Source: an uncultured Clostridia bacterium (lineage in GTDB: Bacteria > Bacillota > Clostridia > Oscillospirales > Acutalibacteraceae). From it: 64,000 bases of DNA. The notes beneath the pieces were generated by a model, which did not search any database, was not told where the DNA came from, and saw nothing but the letters and a program-made list of their open reading frames with translations. The translations under genes and the position numbers were made by a program. Numbering within the stretch: the stretch's first letter is position 1; every line of letters starts with the position of its first letter. Location: NCBI GenBank assembly GCA_947581635.1, contig CANPVE010000005.1, forward strand, positions 62,001 to 126,000. Direction: 5' to 3'. Positions 9,354 through 17,904 of the stretch are shown here, piece by piece.

Positions 9354-9874
9354 TGATACTCGTCACAGGCGGCAGCAAGAGCGGCAAATCGAAGATTGCC
9401 GAAGAAATTGTCACTTGCACAGAACTCCCGAGATTTTATATAGCCACCATGATTCCGTTTGGCTGTGAGGCGCAATCCGCGATCAAACGTCACCGTACTA
9501 TGCGCGCCAACAAAGGATTTGTCACGATCGAAAAATACACCGACATATGTGATATCGAACTGCCTCGGCCCTGCGCCGTTCTGTTGGAATGTATGGGCAA
9601 TCTCTGTGCCAACGAGATGTTTTCCCCGTGCAAAACGAACCCTGTCGGAAAGATTCTTGACGAAATTTCTCAGCTTATTGAAAAAAGTTCGTTGCTGGTT
9701 ATCGTAACAAATCAGGTAGGGGAGGATGGCATAATTTACCCCGATGATACTATGAATTATATAAAATGCCTGGGTCAAATAAACTCCCAAATTGCACAGA
9801 TGGCCGACTGTGTGATAGAGACGGTGTTCGGAATTCCGCTCATGCTGAAAGGGGAGATGCCGCATTGCATATAA
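9350..9874 (+). CDS. cobU: Adenosylcobinamide kinase / adenosylcobinamide-phosphate guanylyltransferase
   Basis: CobU phosphorylates adenosylcobinamide and then attaches GMP to give AdoCbi-GDP. The 174-residue protein has the P-loop GGSKSGKSK (residues 7-15), the histidine/arginine segment KRHRTMRANKGF that carries the GMP-accepting His in characterised CobU, and the VTNQVGEDGI block. The start overlaps cobT by four bases. It is followed by cobS, then by a second, shorter CobU-like gene. Confidence 0.92.
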   Translation: MMILVTGGSKSGKSKIAEEIVTCTELPRFYIATMIPFGCEAQSAIKRHRTMRANKGFVTIEKYTDICDIELPRPCAVLLECMGNLCANEMFSPCKTNPVGKILDEISQLIEKSSLLVIVTNQVGEDGIIYPDDTMNYIKCLGQINSQIAQMADCVIETVFGIPLMLKGEMPHCI

Positions 9875-10650
9875 TAAATTCTCTCTTTACCGCATTTCTG
9901 ATGTACTCCAGAATACCGATGCCGAATGTAGAATGGAATGAAGAAAACCGGCGATATTCGCTGTGCTTCTTTCCGTTGATAGGCGGCATAATCGGCGGTT
10001 TGATTCTGCTGTGGTACAAAATATGTATTATTTTGAATTTGGAAGGGCTTATTTTTGCCTCAGTTTGCGTGGCTGTTCCGATTTTGGTGACAGGCGGCAT
10101 ACACCTCGATGGTTTTTGTGATGTATGCGATGCGAAAGCTTCATGCTGCTCTCGTAATAGAATGCTGGAGATAATGAGCGATTCGCACATTGGAGCATTT
10201 GCGGCAATCAAACTTGGGGTTTATCTTTTGCTTCAAACGGGAATTTTCTTTGAGATCTATGAGATTGGCAATGCCGAATTAATGCAGATATGCGCGCTCA
10301 CTTTCATTCAATCCAGAGCGCTGAGCGGAATTGCCGCCGTTATATTCAGATGTGCAAAGGACAGCGGTACGTTGCGGCAACTTTCCAAACCCGCCCATAA
10401 AGCTATAACAATAGCAGTTGAAATATTTTTTGTTCTGCTCACCTGCACAGCGATGCTCATTATAAACCTGATATGCGGCATTGGCGCGGTCGTGGGTGCA
10501 ACGCTTACGTTTTTGTACTACAGGATATTTTCATATAAGATGTTCGACGGCATTACGGGAGACTTGGCGGGATATTTTTTGCAGCTTTGTGAACTTGTCG
10601 GACCGGGTTTTGCTGTGCTTGCCTGTGCGATTGGAAAGGTGTTTTTATGA
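9865..10650 (+). CDS. cobS: Adenosylcobinamide-GDP ribazoletransferase (cobalamin synthase)
   Basis: CobS joins AdoCbi-GDP and alpha-ribazole (phosphate) at the membrane, the final assembly step. The 261-residue, strongly hydrophobic protein has several membrane segments and the family motifs SRIPMP, FFPLIGGIIGGLI, GGIHLDGFCDVCDA and SDSHIGAFA. The frame is open from 9766, but a TTG at 9865 preceded by GGGGAG (9851-9856) gives a proper N-terminus (MHIINSLFTAFLMYSRIPMP), so that start is chosen. It overlaps the end of cobU by 10 bp. Confidence 0.92.
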   Translation: MHIINSLFTAFLMYSRIPMPNVEWNEENRRYSLCFFPLIGGIIGGLILLWYKICIILNLEGLIFASVCVAVPILVTGGIHLDGFCDVCDAKASCCSRNRMLEIMSDSHIGAFAAIKLGVYLLLQTGIFFEIYEIGNAELMQICALTFIQSRALSGIAAVIFRCAKDSGTLRQLSKPAHKAITIAVEIFFVLLTCTAMLIINLICGIGAVVGATLTFLYYRIFSYKMFDGITGDLAGYFLQLCELVGPGFAVLACAIGKVFL

Positions 10651-11036
10651 GACTCATTATAGGCGGAGCTTATCAGGGAAAAAGGCGTTACGTTGCCGAC
10701 AAATACGGAATTGATATCGCGGAAATGAAAGATTGCATGAATGCTAATACAACTGAACTTGTAAACTCAAAATGTATTTATAACTTCCATCTTTTTATCA
10801 AAAGCAAACTTGAAGTCGGGCAGGAATTTTCCGAAATCGTTGAATTTACGAAATTATTGCTTGAAAACGAAAGAAATATCATTATAATAATGGACGAAGT
10901 AGGAAGCGGCATAATTCCCATGGAAAAGCGTGAACGTGAGTGGCGCGAAGCCGTGGGCAGAATAGGCTGCATACTGGCGGAGAATGCGGAGAGTGTGGAG
11001 CGTATAGCATGCGGTTGCGCGGTGAAAATAAAATGA
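10647..11036 (+). CDS. Short CobU-like protein (cobinamide kinase family, truncated)
   Basis: The 129-residue protein begins MRLIIGGAYQGKRRY, a P-loop resembling that of CobU but with Q in place of S before GK. It carries a C-terminal block MDEVGSGIIPMEKREREWRE that matches the CobU guanylyltransferase region (NEVG-G-P-R-FRD in the family). It is about 50 residues shorter than CobU and lacks the histidine/RxxR segment that accepts GMP. It may be an accessory or regulatory paralogue, or bind a different nucleotide substrate. It overlaps cobS by 4 bp, so it is co-translated with the nucleotide-loop genes. Confidence 0.78.
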   Translation: MRLIIGGAYQGKRRYVADKYGIDIAEMKDCMNANTTELVNSKCIYNFHLFIKSKLEVGQEFSEIVEFTKLLLENERNIIIIMDEVGSGIIPMEKREREWREAVGRIGCILAENAESVERIACGCAVKIK

Positions 11037-11611
11037 AAAATACCACACTGTCCCGACGAATAATATTTATAAGGCACGGAAAAACGGCTGGCAATCTGGA
11101 AAAGCGCTACATAGGAAAGACTGACGAACCATTGTGTACCGAGGGCATATTGGAGTTGCAAATGATCAAATATCCGCCTTGTGATATTGTGATATGCAGC
11201 CCTATGCTGCGCTGTGTGCAGACTGCCCGCATAATCTACCCTCATAATAACATACTGACTTGTAAAAATCTGTGCGAGTGCGATTTTGGCAGCTTTGAAG
11301 GGAAAAATTACATGGAATTGCGGGGAAATCATGACTATACGAGATGGCTCAACAGCGCGGGAACTTTGCCTTTTCCACATGGAGAAGCCCATGAAGCCTT
11401 TAAATTGAGGTGCGTTGAGGCGTTTGACAAGGAGATGTCAGAGAATGATTTTAAGTCCGCAGCATTTGTAATACACGGAGGTACCATAATGGCTATTATG
11501 GAAAAATATGCGTTGCCAAAGCGGAAATTTTATGATTATCAGGTGAAAAACTGTCACGGATTTTTGGCTGAATTTTCAGGGGGCCATATCACAATAGAAC
11601 GCGAAATTTAA
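11009..11611 (+). CDS. cobC: Alpha-ribazole phosphatase (histidine phosphatase family)
   Basis: The N-terminal catalytic motif IIFIRHGKTAGN and the later FVIHGGTIMAIME motif mark the histidine phosphatase superfamily. In a cobalamin operon this is CobC, which dephosphorylates alpha-ribazole 5'-phosphate or cobalamin 5'-phosphate. The frame extends upstream to 10940. An ATG at 11009 with GGAG at 10997-11000 is the best-supported start, and the ATG at 11033, overlapping the previous stop, is the alternative. Length is about 200 residues. Confidence 0.88.
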   Translation: MRLRGENKMKNTTLSRRIIFIRHGKTAGNLEKRYIGKTDEPLCTEGILELQMIKYPPCDIVICSPMLRCVQTARIIYPHNNILTCKNLCECDFGSFEGKNYMELRGNHDYTRWLNSAGTLPFPHGEAHEAFKLRCVEAFDKEMSENDFKSAAFVIHGGTIMAIMEKYALPKRKFYDYQVKNCHGFLAEFSGGHITIEREI

Positions 11612-11637
11612 TCTTGACGGAGGAACGGCGTGACAAT

Positions 11638-12609
11638 ATGGATAAAATATTAACGACGGCTGTGCCGCTGTTGGCGGGGTTCTGCTTGGATTGTATTCTT
11701 GGAGATCCATACACACTTCCGCACCCGATACGGATCATCGGCACTGGGATAGCGCGTTTGGAAAGGTTCATTCGCAAGGCTATTCCAAATCATGAGTGTC
11801 TGGCGGGTACATTGCTTGCCATAATTGTGCTTATACTATCCACCGTAATTCCTGCCGTTTTGCTGGCGATCTGCTATCGACTTAATATGTGGTTTGGAAT
11901 GACGGCTGAAGGGATATTGTGTTATTATATGCTGGCTGCTAAATGCCTGCACGACGAAAGTATGAAAGTTTACTCGGCCATTCGTTCCGGGGACATTGAG
12001 GGTGCGCGCAGCGCAGTCTCGATGATAGTTGGGCGGGATACAGATGTGCTGGACGAAAAAGGAATTATTAAGGCGGCAGTGGAGACTGTCGCTGAGAACA
12101 CCTCGGATGGAGTGACCGCTCCAATGTTTTATATAATGCTTGGTGGTGCAGCGGCTGGATTTTTTTACAAGGCCGCAAACACAATGGATTCAATGCTGGG
12201 GTACAAGAATGAGAGATATATCCAATTCGGTCGATTTGCAGCAAAGTTAGATGATATTTTAAATTTTATACCGTCGAGAATAACCGCGTTGATAATGATA
12301 ATATCGGCGCTGATTTTAGGATTTGACGCAAGAAACGCATATAAGATATGGCGGCGCGACCGATTTAACCATGCAAGCCCCAACTCGGCACAGACAGAAG
12401 CTGTTTGTGCCGGAGCATTGGGGGTAATGATTGCGGGAGACGCTTATTATTTCGGAGAGCTTTACAGAAAAAAGACCATCGGGGACAACTTACGAACTGT
12501 GGAAAATGAGGATATTGTCCGTGCAAACTCACTGATGTATTGCACATCGTTAATCATGCTTATTTTATGTGTGTTGGTAAGGATGTTGGTATTTGGGGTA
12601 TTATTATGA
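11638..12609 (+). CDS. cbiB: Adenosylcobinamide-phosphate synthase
   Basis: CbiB is an integral membrane enzyme that attaches aminopropanol (phosphate) to the f side chain of cobyric acid. Signature stretches are LLAGFCLDCILGDPYTLPHP near the N-terminus, VETVAENTSDGVTAPMFY in the middle and SPNSAQTEAVCAGALGV near the C-terminus. The 323-residue product contains several hydrophobic segments. GGAGG at 11619-11623 precedes the ATG at 11638; a TTG at 11614 is in frame but upstream of the ribosome binding site. Confidence 0.93.
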   Translation: MDKILTTAVPLLAGFCLDCILGDPYTLPHPIRIIGTGIARLERFIRKAIPNHECLAGTLLAIIVLILSTVIPAVLLAICYRLNMWFGMTAEGILCYYMLAAKCLHDESMKVYSAIRSGDIEGARSAVSMIVGRDTDVLDEKGIIKAAVETVAENTSDGVTAPMFYIMLGGAAAGFFYKAANTMDSMLGYKNERYIQFGRFAAKLDDILNFIPSRITALIMIISALILGFDARNAYKIWRRDRFNHASPNSAQTEAVCAGALGVMIAGDAYYFGELYRKKTIGDNLRTVENEDIVRANSLMYCTSLIMLILCVLVRMLVFGVLL

Positions 12610-13640
12610 TTGAAAATTTTCATGGCGGCGATGTTTATTCCCGCGAGATAATGTATGATTTTTCTGCAAACATAAATCCCCTTGGTATGCCTGATGGCGT
12701 AAAGCGTGCCCTAATTAACAATATTGGCAAGTTCGAGCGGTATCCCGACATACGCTGCACCGAGCTGAAACGAGCCTTGAGTGCGCATGAATGTGTTTGT
12801 GCAGAAAATATCGTGTGCGGCAACGGCGCAGCGGATTTAATTTACCGTGCAGTTCAGACACTTAAACCCAAACGGGCGTTAATATCTGCCCCTACTTTTT
12901 CGGAATACGAGCGTGCGCTGTCGAGCGTGGATTGTCATTTAGAACACTACTTCACGCACGAGGAAGATAATTTCAGTGTGCGTGACGATATACTGCAACA
13001 GGTCTGCGGCATGGATATGATGTTTATCTGCAACCCGAATAATCCTGTAGGTAATTTAATTGACATGGATCTGCTTGGGCTTATAATAAAAAAATGCGCC
13101 GAGTGTGGTACGGTGTTGATTATAGACGAATGTTTTATTGACTTTGTAGAGAAATATAGCGGCATTGATTGCGTTATCCCTGAGAACACTATAATTCTTA
13201 AGGCTTTTACGAAAATTTACGCTATGGCAGGGCTAAGGCTTGGATATATGCTCTGCGGCAGCAGGACGCTTGCGGATAAAATACAAGACTGCGGACAGTG
13301 TTGGAGTGTTTCTGTTCCCGCTCAAATCGCGGGAATTGCAGCGCTTGATGAGAATAATTATGTCTTAAAAAGCGTCGCCTTGGTAACCGAGGAACGGTTG
13401 TATTTAAGCGGTTGTTTGAAAAAATTAGGATTCAAAGTTTATCCCTCAAGCGCGAATTTTATTTTATTCAAATGTCAATTTCCATTGGATAAGTTGCTTT
13501 TAAAACATAAAATAGCGATAAGAAATTGCTCTGATTATATTGGTCTTGGAAAGGAATGGTTCAGAGTTGCGGTGATGACACACGAAAAGAATCAGGCGTT
13601 GATTGCCGCAATAGAGAGGTGTATTCAAACGTATGGCTAA
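12606..13640 (+). CDS. cobD: L-threonine-O-3-phosphate decarboxylase (PLP-dependent)
   Basis: CobD makes (R)-1-amino-2-propanol O-2-phosphate, the linker used by CbiB. It is a fold-type I aminotransferase-like enzyme. Recognisable features are FSANINPLGMPDGVKRAL at the N-terminus, FICNPNNPVGNLI, and the PLP lysine region LKAFTKIYAMAGLRLGY. The length of 344 residues is normal. The true start is the ATG at 12606, overlapping the cbiB stop (ATGA), although the frame runs open from 12540. The close link with cbiB fits its product feeding that enzyme. Confidence 0.92.
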   Translation: MIENFHGGDVYSREIMYDFSANINPLGMPDGVKRALINNIGKFERYPDIRCTELKRALSAHECVCAENIVCGNGAADLIYRAVQTLKPKRALISAPTFSEYERALSSVDCHLEHYFTHEEDNFSVRDDILQQVCGMDMMFICNPNNPVGNLIDMDLLGLIIKKCAECGTVLIIDECFIDFVEKYSGIDCVIPENTIILKAFTKIYAMAGLRLGYMLCGSRTLADKIQDCGQCWSVSVPAQIAGIAALDENNYVLKSVALVTEERLYLSGCLKKLGFKVYPSSANFILFKCQFPLDKLLLKHKIAIRNCSDYIGLGKEWFRVAVMTHEKNQALIAAIERCIQTYG

Positions 13641-15108
13641 ACCTATAATGATACAAGGCACGATGTCGAATGCCGGCAAAAGTCTCTTTGCCGCTGCGCT
13701 GTGCCGGATACTTAGACAGGACGGCTACCGCTGCGCCCCTTTCAAGTCGCAGAATATGGCACTCAACTCCTTTATAACACATGAGGGATTGGAAATGGGA
13801 CGGGCGCAGGTCATGCAGGCGGAGGCGGCAGGGATTGAGCCGTCGGTGCTGATGAATCCAATATTGCTCAAGCCCACTACCGATGTCGGATCACAGGTGA
13901 TTGTAAACGGTGAAATTCGCGATAATATGACTGCGTCTGAGTACTTTTGCCGCAAGAGGGAATATATTCCTGAAATAATGAAAGCGTACAGAGAGCTTGA
14001 TTCACAATATGATGTAATAGTTATAGAGGGTGCGGGCAGTCCGGTTGAATTAAATCTACTAACTGATGATATTGTCAATATGGGTATGGCCAGGCTTGTA
14101 AATTCGCCCGTGCTGCTGGTGGGCGATATCGACCGCGGCGGTATTTTTGCCCAGCTACTTGGAACGCTCTCGCTCTTTGATCAGGACGACCGTGACAAAG
14201 TAAAAGGACTGGTTGTCAACAAATTCAGAGGCGACCGCACGCTCTTTGACGACGGCGTGAGAATTCTGGAACAGCGTGGCGGAAAGCCTGTCGTAGGTGT
14301 TGTGCCATACATAAAATGCGATATTGACGATGAGGACAGTCTTTCGGAAAAATTAGAAAATACCGATGTTGGAACAGTTGATATTGCAATCGTAAAATTG
14401 CCGAGAATATCGAATTTTACAGATTTTGATGTATTTTCCCAATATGACGGCGTTTCGGTGCGTTATGTAGCTAAATCTGAGCAACTTAATTCCGCCGACT
14501 TGATCATAATTCCCGGCACAAAAAGCACTATTTCAGATATGGTGTGGTTGAGGGAGAGCGGTCTTGAGAATGCGATCAAACATCACTCTGGTGAGGGCGT
14601 CCCGATTTTTGGAATATGCGGTGGTTATCAGATGATGGGACAGAGAATATCTGATCCGCTCGGCTCTGAGGGAGGCGGTGAAATTGATGGAATGGGGCTG
14701 CTGAATATTGAAACGGTATTTTGCAGTGAAAAAAGACGCACCCGAATTCACGGCCAAATATCGGAATGCGGTGGAATCTTTGCCTCATTGTCGGGTTCCC
14801 GATTTGAAGGCTATGAGATTCACATGGGTCAATCGCTTGTGCATGAGCGCAGGTTGGGAGTTCTTTCTGATGGCAGCTCGGAGGGCGCTTGTAAGGGGAA
14901 TATCTACGGCAGTTACATACATGGAATATTCGACAGCGCAGAAATATCCGAATGTATTGTGAAGACGCTTTTCGCACGAAAAAGCTTAGAATTTCGCGGC
15001 ACTTCAATCGATCGGCAAATCTACAGGCAGAGCCAATACGATTTGCTTGCGTCGGAGGTGCGCCATAATATCGACATGGATTACATTTATAAGCTGATTG
15101 GGAGATGA
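13633..15108 (+). CDS. cbiP: Cobyric acid synthase (glutamine-hydrolysing)
   Basis: CbiP/CobQ amidates side chains b, d, e and g of adenosylcobyrinate a,c-diamide. The ATPase half begins IMIQGTMSNAGKSLFAAAL (P-loop residues 9-17) with FKSQNMALNSF. The glutamine amidotransferase half has the nucleophile Cys329 in GICGGYQMMG and a late GSYIHGIFDS histidine motif. At 491 residues it is full length. It overlaps the end of cobD by 8 bp and is the last cobalamin gene of the run. Confidence 0.95.
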   Translation: MAKPIMIQGTMSNAGKSLFAAALCRILRQDGYRCAPFKSQNMALNSFITHEGLEMGRAQVMQAEAAGIEPSVLMNPILLKPTTDVGSQVIVNGEIRDNMTASEYFCRKREYIPEIMKAYRELDSQYDVIVIEGAGSPVELNLLTDDIVNMGMARLVNSPVLLVGDIDRGGIFAQLLGTLSLFDQDDRDKVKGLVVNKFRGDRTLFDDGVRILEQRGGKPVVGVVPYIKCDIDDEDSLSEKLENTDVGTVDIAIVKLPRISNFTDFDVFSQYDGVSVRYVAKSEQLNSADLIIIPGTKSTISDMVWLRESGLENAIKHHSGEGVPIFGICGGYQMMGQRISDPLGSEGGGEIDGMGLLNIETVFCSEKRRTRIHGQISECGGIFASLSGSRFEGYEIHMGQSLVHERRLGVLSDGSSEGACKGNIYGSYIHGIFDSAEISECIVKTLFARKSLEFRGTSIDRQIYRQSQYDLLASEVRHNIDMDYIYKLIGR

Positions 15109-15142
15109 ACTTTTGATTATCCGCTGTCATCAAAAATTCTTC

Positions 15143-15171
15143 TTGAATATGTGGGTATTGTGTGATAATAT
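15143..15171 (+). promoter_or_regulatory. Candidate promoter for the lipoprotein-NAGPA-Lgt operon
   Basis: TTGAAT (15143-15148) and TAATAT (15166-15171) are separated by 17 bp, about 60 bp upstream of the lipoprotein start. The -10 lies in a perfect 12-bp palindrome GATAATATTATC (15164-15175), nested within a GAATATG/CATATTC repeat (15145-15187), which could also serve as an operator or mark the end of the cobalamin transcript. Confidence 0.4.
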
Positions 15172-15228
15172 TATCTTATCCATATTCGTGAGATAAAAAA
15201 TTAATTGGTGGATGGTGTAATTTTAATT

Positions 15229-15852
15229 ATGGGAAATTCATTAAAAAAAGCTGCCACTTTTTTCTCCTCATTTGTCTTGGCGGCTTCGGTGATGATGTGC
15301 AGCGGCTGTGGATTCAATTTTGACACAGTGATTCTTTCTGAAACAGATCCACCTGACATGGTTTTGGAAAACTTTTTTGAAGCACTTAAATCACGCGATT
15401 ACGAGCGGTGCGGTAATTACTTGGCGGAAAATGAAAATTTTATGATTACCGACAACACAGGCTACAGCTTTGTAAATATCCTGACTGATAAGGCCATGAG
15501 TTATCTTGATTACTCACAAACAGACGTCTGCAACATAAACAATGTTGAAGCTAGTTGTAAGATTCGTGTGACTGCCTTGAATATTGGAAAACTTTCGGAG
15601 TGCGTAAGAGAAAACTTTGTTGACTTGGAATACGAATACTTAGTAGAGCACGATAAGAGAAGTATTGATGCCCAACAGGACAAGCAGGATATCGGAAATA
15701 TAATGAATATTGCTATAGAAAAGTATGCGGGTACTGCGGGTACGGTACAGCATCAAGTTACGGTGAACTTTGATTTCGTCAACGATCAGTGGAAGATAAG
15801 ACTGGATTCAGATTTGGTTGAGGCGATTTTTGGAGATGATGTAAATGAATAG
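15229..15852 (+). CDS. Secreted lipoprotein of unknown function
   Basis: The 207-residue product starts MGNSLKKAATFFSSFVLAAS and continues to a lipobox-like CSGC around residue 24-27, so it is probably a lipid-anchored extracellular protein. The remainder is acidic and hydrophilic with a DxFFEALKSRDYERCGNYL region, resembling small ligand-binding or steric domains of firmicute lipoproteins, but no family is assigned. The frame is open from a TTG at 15205; the ATG at 15229 is chosen because it begins the signal peptide. It overlaps the next gene by 8 bp. Confidence 0.78.
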   Translation: MGNSLKKAATFFSSFVLAASVMMCSGCGFNFDTVILSETDPPDMVLENFFEALKSRDYERCGNYLAENENFMITDNTGYSFVNILTDKAMSYLDYSQTDVCNINNVEASCKIRVTALNIGKLSECVRENFVDLEYEYLVEHDKRSIDAQQDKQDIGNIMNIAIEKYAGTAGTVQHQVTVNFDFVNDQWKIRLDSDLVEAIFGDDVNE

Positions 15853-16855
15853 CGTAAAAAGAAGCAAACTGACAGCACTGTTTTCGTTTGTATTAAGCGT
15901 TGCAATGATATTCAGTTTGCTGGTTTTTGTGGTTTCCCCAAGCACTACATTGGAAAATGTCGATTTGCCGGGAAATACTGTTTCATCGTATATCAACAAT
16001 CGCGCCGGCGTTATGCTGTCTGAAGTTGTGGGTATAGAGCCGGTAAAAGTGCTTCCGTATGATTTCAGTGCTCCTGAGAAGGCACCTGATTCTTCCAATT
16101 ATTATACCGAGGGTGAAAAGGACTGCTATAGCGACAGCACTATTGAGGTCAAATGTTGGAAAGAGATCCACATTAATCATAAATTCTCAAACACGCCTGT
16201 GTATTTCTCCGAGGTAAAGATAAAGCACGCCTCACAGTTCCGCAGGCAGTGGGCTAACGGTGATTACAATTCAAAAAGTTATCAATATCCGTCTAATATG
16301 TTTGCAAGCTCTAATGGCGTTGTCGGAATGTCTGCTGACTTCTACAAGCACAGAAAGTATGGCATAATAATACAATATGGCACGGTGATATGCAATAAGC
16401 GAAGCAGCAGGGCACTTGATGTGCTGACCGTCGATTACAACGGGAATTTTGCAATATGGAACGATACTGAGCTGGCAAAGCGTATTTCGAAGCAAGGTGC
16501 AGACGATATAATGCTGTCTTTCACCTTCGGTCCGGTGCTTGTTGAGAATGGCAATGCCGTCCCGCCGTCACATTGGGAGGATCAAGGACTCGGAGAGCTT
16601 AGCCAAGGAGTAGGACGCACGGGAATAGGACAGTTGGGTGAGCTGCATTACCTTCTGTGTACAGTGGGCAGCCCCGGAATGACGTGTGAGCAAATGACCA
16701 AGATTATGGAAGAAAAGGGCTGCATTACCGCTTATAACCTTGACGGAGGACAATCGGGAACCATGCTTTTTGACGGCAGAGTTTACAATAAGATAGCCTA
16801 TAAGGGAGTTGAACGCGCAATGAGCGACATACTCTATTTTGCGTCTGCCGAGTGA
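15845..16855 (+). CDS. Phosphodiester glycosidase (NAGPA) family exported protein
   Basis: The 336-residue protein has an N-terminal hydrophobic signal/anchor (about residues 10-30) and a C-terminal domain. That domain ends in the block ITAYNLDGGQSGTMLFDG, typical of the N-acetylglucosamine-1-phosphodiester alpha-N-acetylglucosaminidase (NAGPA) domain found in bacterial exopolysaccharide and wall-teichoic-acid-related proteins. LSFTFGPVLVENG is a second typical segment. It probably acts outside the membrane on a glycophosphate linkage; the actual substrate is unknown. It overlaps the preceding lipoprotein gene, suggesting a shared envelope function. Confidence 0.82.
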   Translation: MNSVKRSKLTALFSFVLSVAMIFSLLVFVVSPSTTLENVDLPGNTVSSYINNRAGVMLSEVVGIEPVKVLPYDFSAPEKAPDSSNYYTEGEKDCYSDSTIEVKCWKEIHINHKFSNTPVYFSEVKIKHASQFRRQWANGDYNSKSYQYPSNMFASSNGVVGMSADFYKHRKYGIIIQYGTVICNKRSSRALDVLTVDYNGNFAIWNDTELAKRISKQGADDIMLSFTFGPVLVENGNAVPPSHWEDQGLGELSQGVGRTGIGQLGELHYLLCTVGSPGMTCEQMTKIMEEKGCITAYNLDGGQSGTMLFDGRVYNKIAYKGVERAMSDILYFASAE

Positions 16856-16874
16856 CAAGTGGGGAGGGGTAATT

Positions 16875-17849
16875 TTGGAAAACCGTTTGGCTCTTATATA
16901 TAATGGGTTGAATATAAGCTGGTTTGGAATTTTTGTTGCGGTGGGCTGCTTGGTTGGAATGTTTATTGCGGCAATACTGCGAAAAATACAGCGCCAACCT
17001 ATGTCCGATGTTTTTATTTGCACGGCGTTTGGAGTTCCATTGGGACTTTTTCTTTCCAGATGTTTTTATTGCGTTTTTTCTCTCAGCGAATTCAGCGGCA
17101 TACGTCAGATTGTTGACTTGACAAACGGCGGCTACGGACTTTACGGAGCGATATTCGGAGTATTTTTGAGTGCTTTTATTTCGTCGGTGCTGTTTAATAT
17201 GGATAATTTCGGAGGACTTCTGGATTGTATGGCCGTGGGAGGAACTTTTGCAATCACAATCGGACGCTTCGCGACCGGGTTTACCGGAAGCGAACTGGGA
17301 TATGAAGTAAACTTCAGTATAATGGCAGTTTATGATGAGGCCCATGACCTCCACACCTTCGCGGTGTATATGCTAGACGGAATACTTGAGGCTGTGATAT
17401 TCCTTGTCTCGCTTTGCTTCTTCATTTTTTGCATACGAAAGGGAAAGAGTGAATTTATCGGCGGCAAGACCGCACTTGTAATGCTGGCCTTGCACGGAAC
17501 AAATCAGGTGCTTGCCGACAGTATGCGCGCGGACGCCCTAAAGCTGGGTGCGAATGAGTTTATAAAAATATCGCAGATAGTTGGAATAGTGTCGTGTGTT
17601 GCGGTATTGATTTATTTTATTGTGAGTTCTGTCAAAATGAATAAGTTTACGTTAAAATACACGGTATCAATAATACTGATGCTGCTATGTATTGTTTTAG
17701 GTGTATTGGCAGAATACCGAGTGGGTAACGGAAATTACATAAGCAAACATCTGGTAATGCTTGGTGCAATGCTGATATTGTGCGTAATGACGATCCATTA
17801 TGGCAGTGATATTGTGATAAAAACGAGGCAAGAACAGCCATCTGTGTGA
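16875..17849 (+). CDS. lgt: Prolipoprotein diacylglyceryl transferase family protein (divergent)
   Basis: The 324-residue product has about seven hydrophobic segments and aligns by eye with Lgt, which transfers diacylglycerol to lipobox cysteines. Matching regions are ISWFGIFVAVGC near the N-terminus, GGYGLYGAIFG, and TIGRFATGFTGSELGYEVN in place of the Lgt signature GRxGNFxNxE. The conserved arginine and glutamate positions remain but the GN pair is changed. The start is a TTG at 16875 after GGAGGG at 16863-16868; the frame is open from 16839. Following a lipoprotein gene is apt, but a second canonical lgt may exist elsewhere. Confidence 0.72.
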   Translation: MENRLALIYNGLNISWFGIFVAVGCLVGMFIAAILRKIQRQPMSDVFICTAFGVPLGLFLSRCFYCVFSLSEFSGIRQIVDLTNGGYGLYGAIFGVFLSAFISSVLFNMDNFGGLLDCMAVGGTFAITIGRFATGFTGSELGYEVNFSIMAVYDEAHDLHTFAVYMLDGILEAVIFLVSLCFFIFCIRKGKSEFIGGKTALVMLALHGTNQVLADSMRADALKLGANEFIKISQIVGIVSCVAVLIYFIVSSVKMNKFTLKYTVSIILMLLCIVLGVLAEYRVGNGNYISKHLVMLGAMLILCVMTIHYGSDIVIKTRQEQPSV

Positions 17850-17853
17850 CAAC

Positions 17854-17899
17854 AAAAACGTCGAACCTGTCAAATAAATGACAAGTTCGACGTTTTTTT
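17854..17899. terminator. Bidirectional intrinsic terminator
   Basis: An inverted repeat of 19-base arms (17854-17872 and 17879-17897, one mismatch) with a six-base loop is flanked by an A-run on the left and seven Ts on the right. It lies between convergent genes, the Lgt-like gene and the minus-strand lipoprotein gene, so it can stop both transcripts. Confidence 0.9.
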
Positions 17900-17904
17900 A
17901 TCAA

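Noticed and set aside
9056..9865. Long minus-strand open frame (269 codons) opposite cobT/cobU
   Set aside because: Both opposite genes are certain from conserved motifs; the antisense frame has no recognisable domain or start signal.
16725..17354. Minus-strand open frame of 209 codons opposite the NAGPA and Lgt genes
   Set aside because: Low-complexity, polar translation without motifs; opposite well-supported genes.
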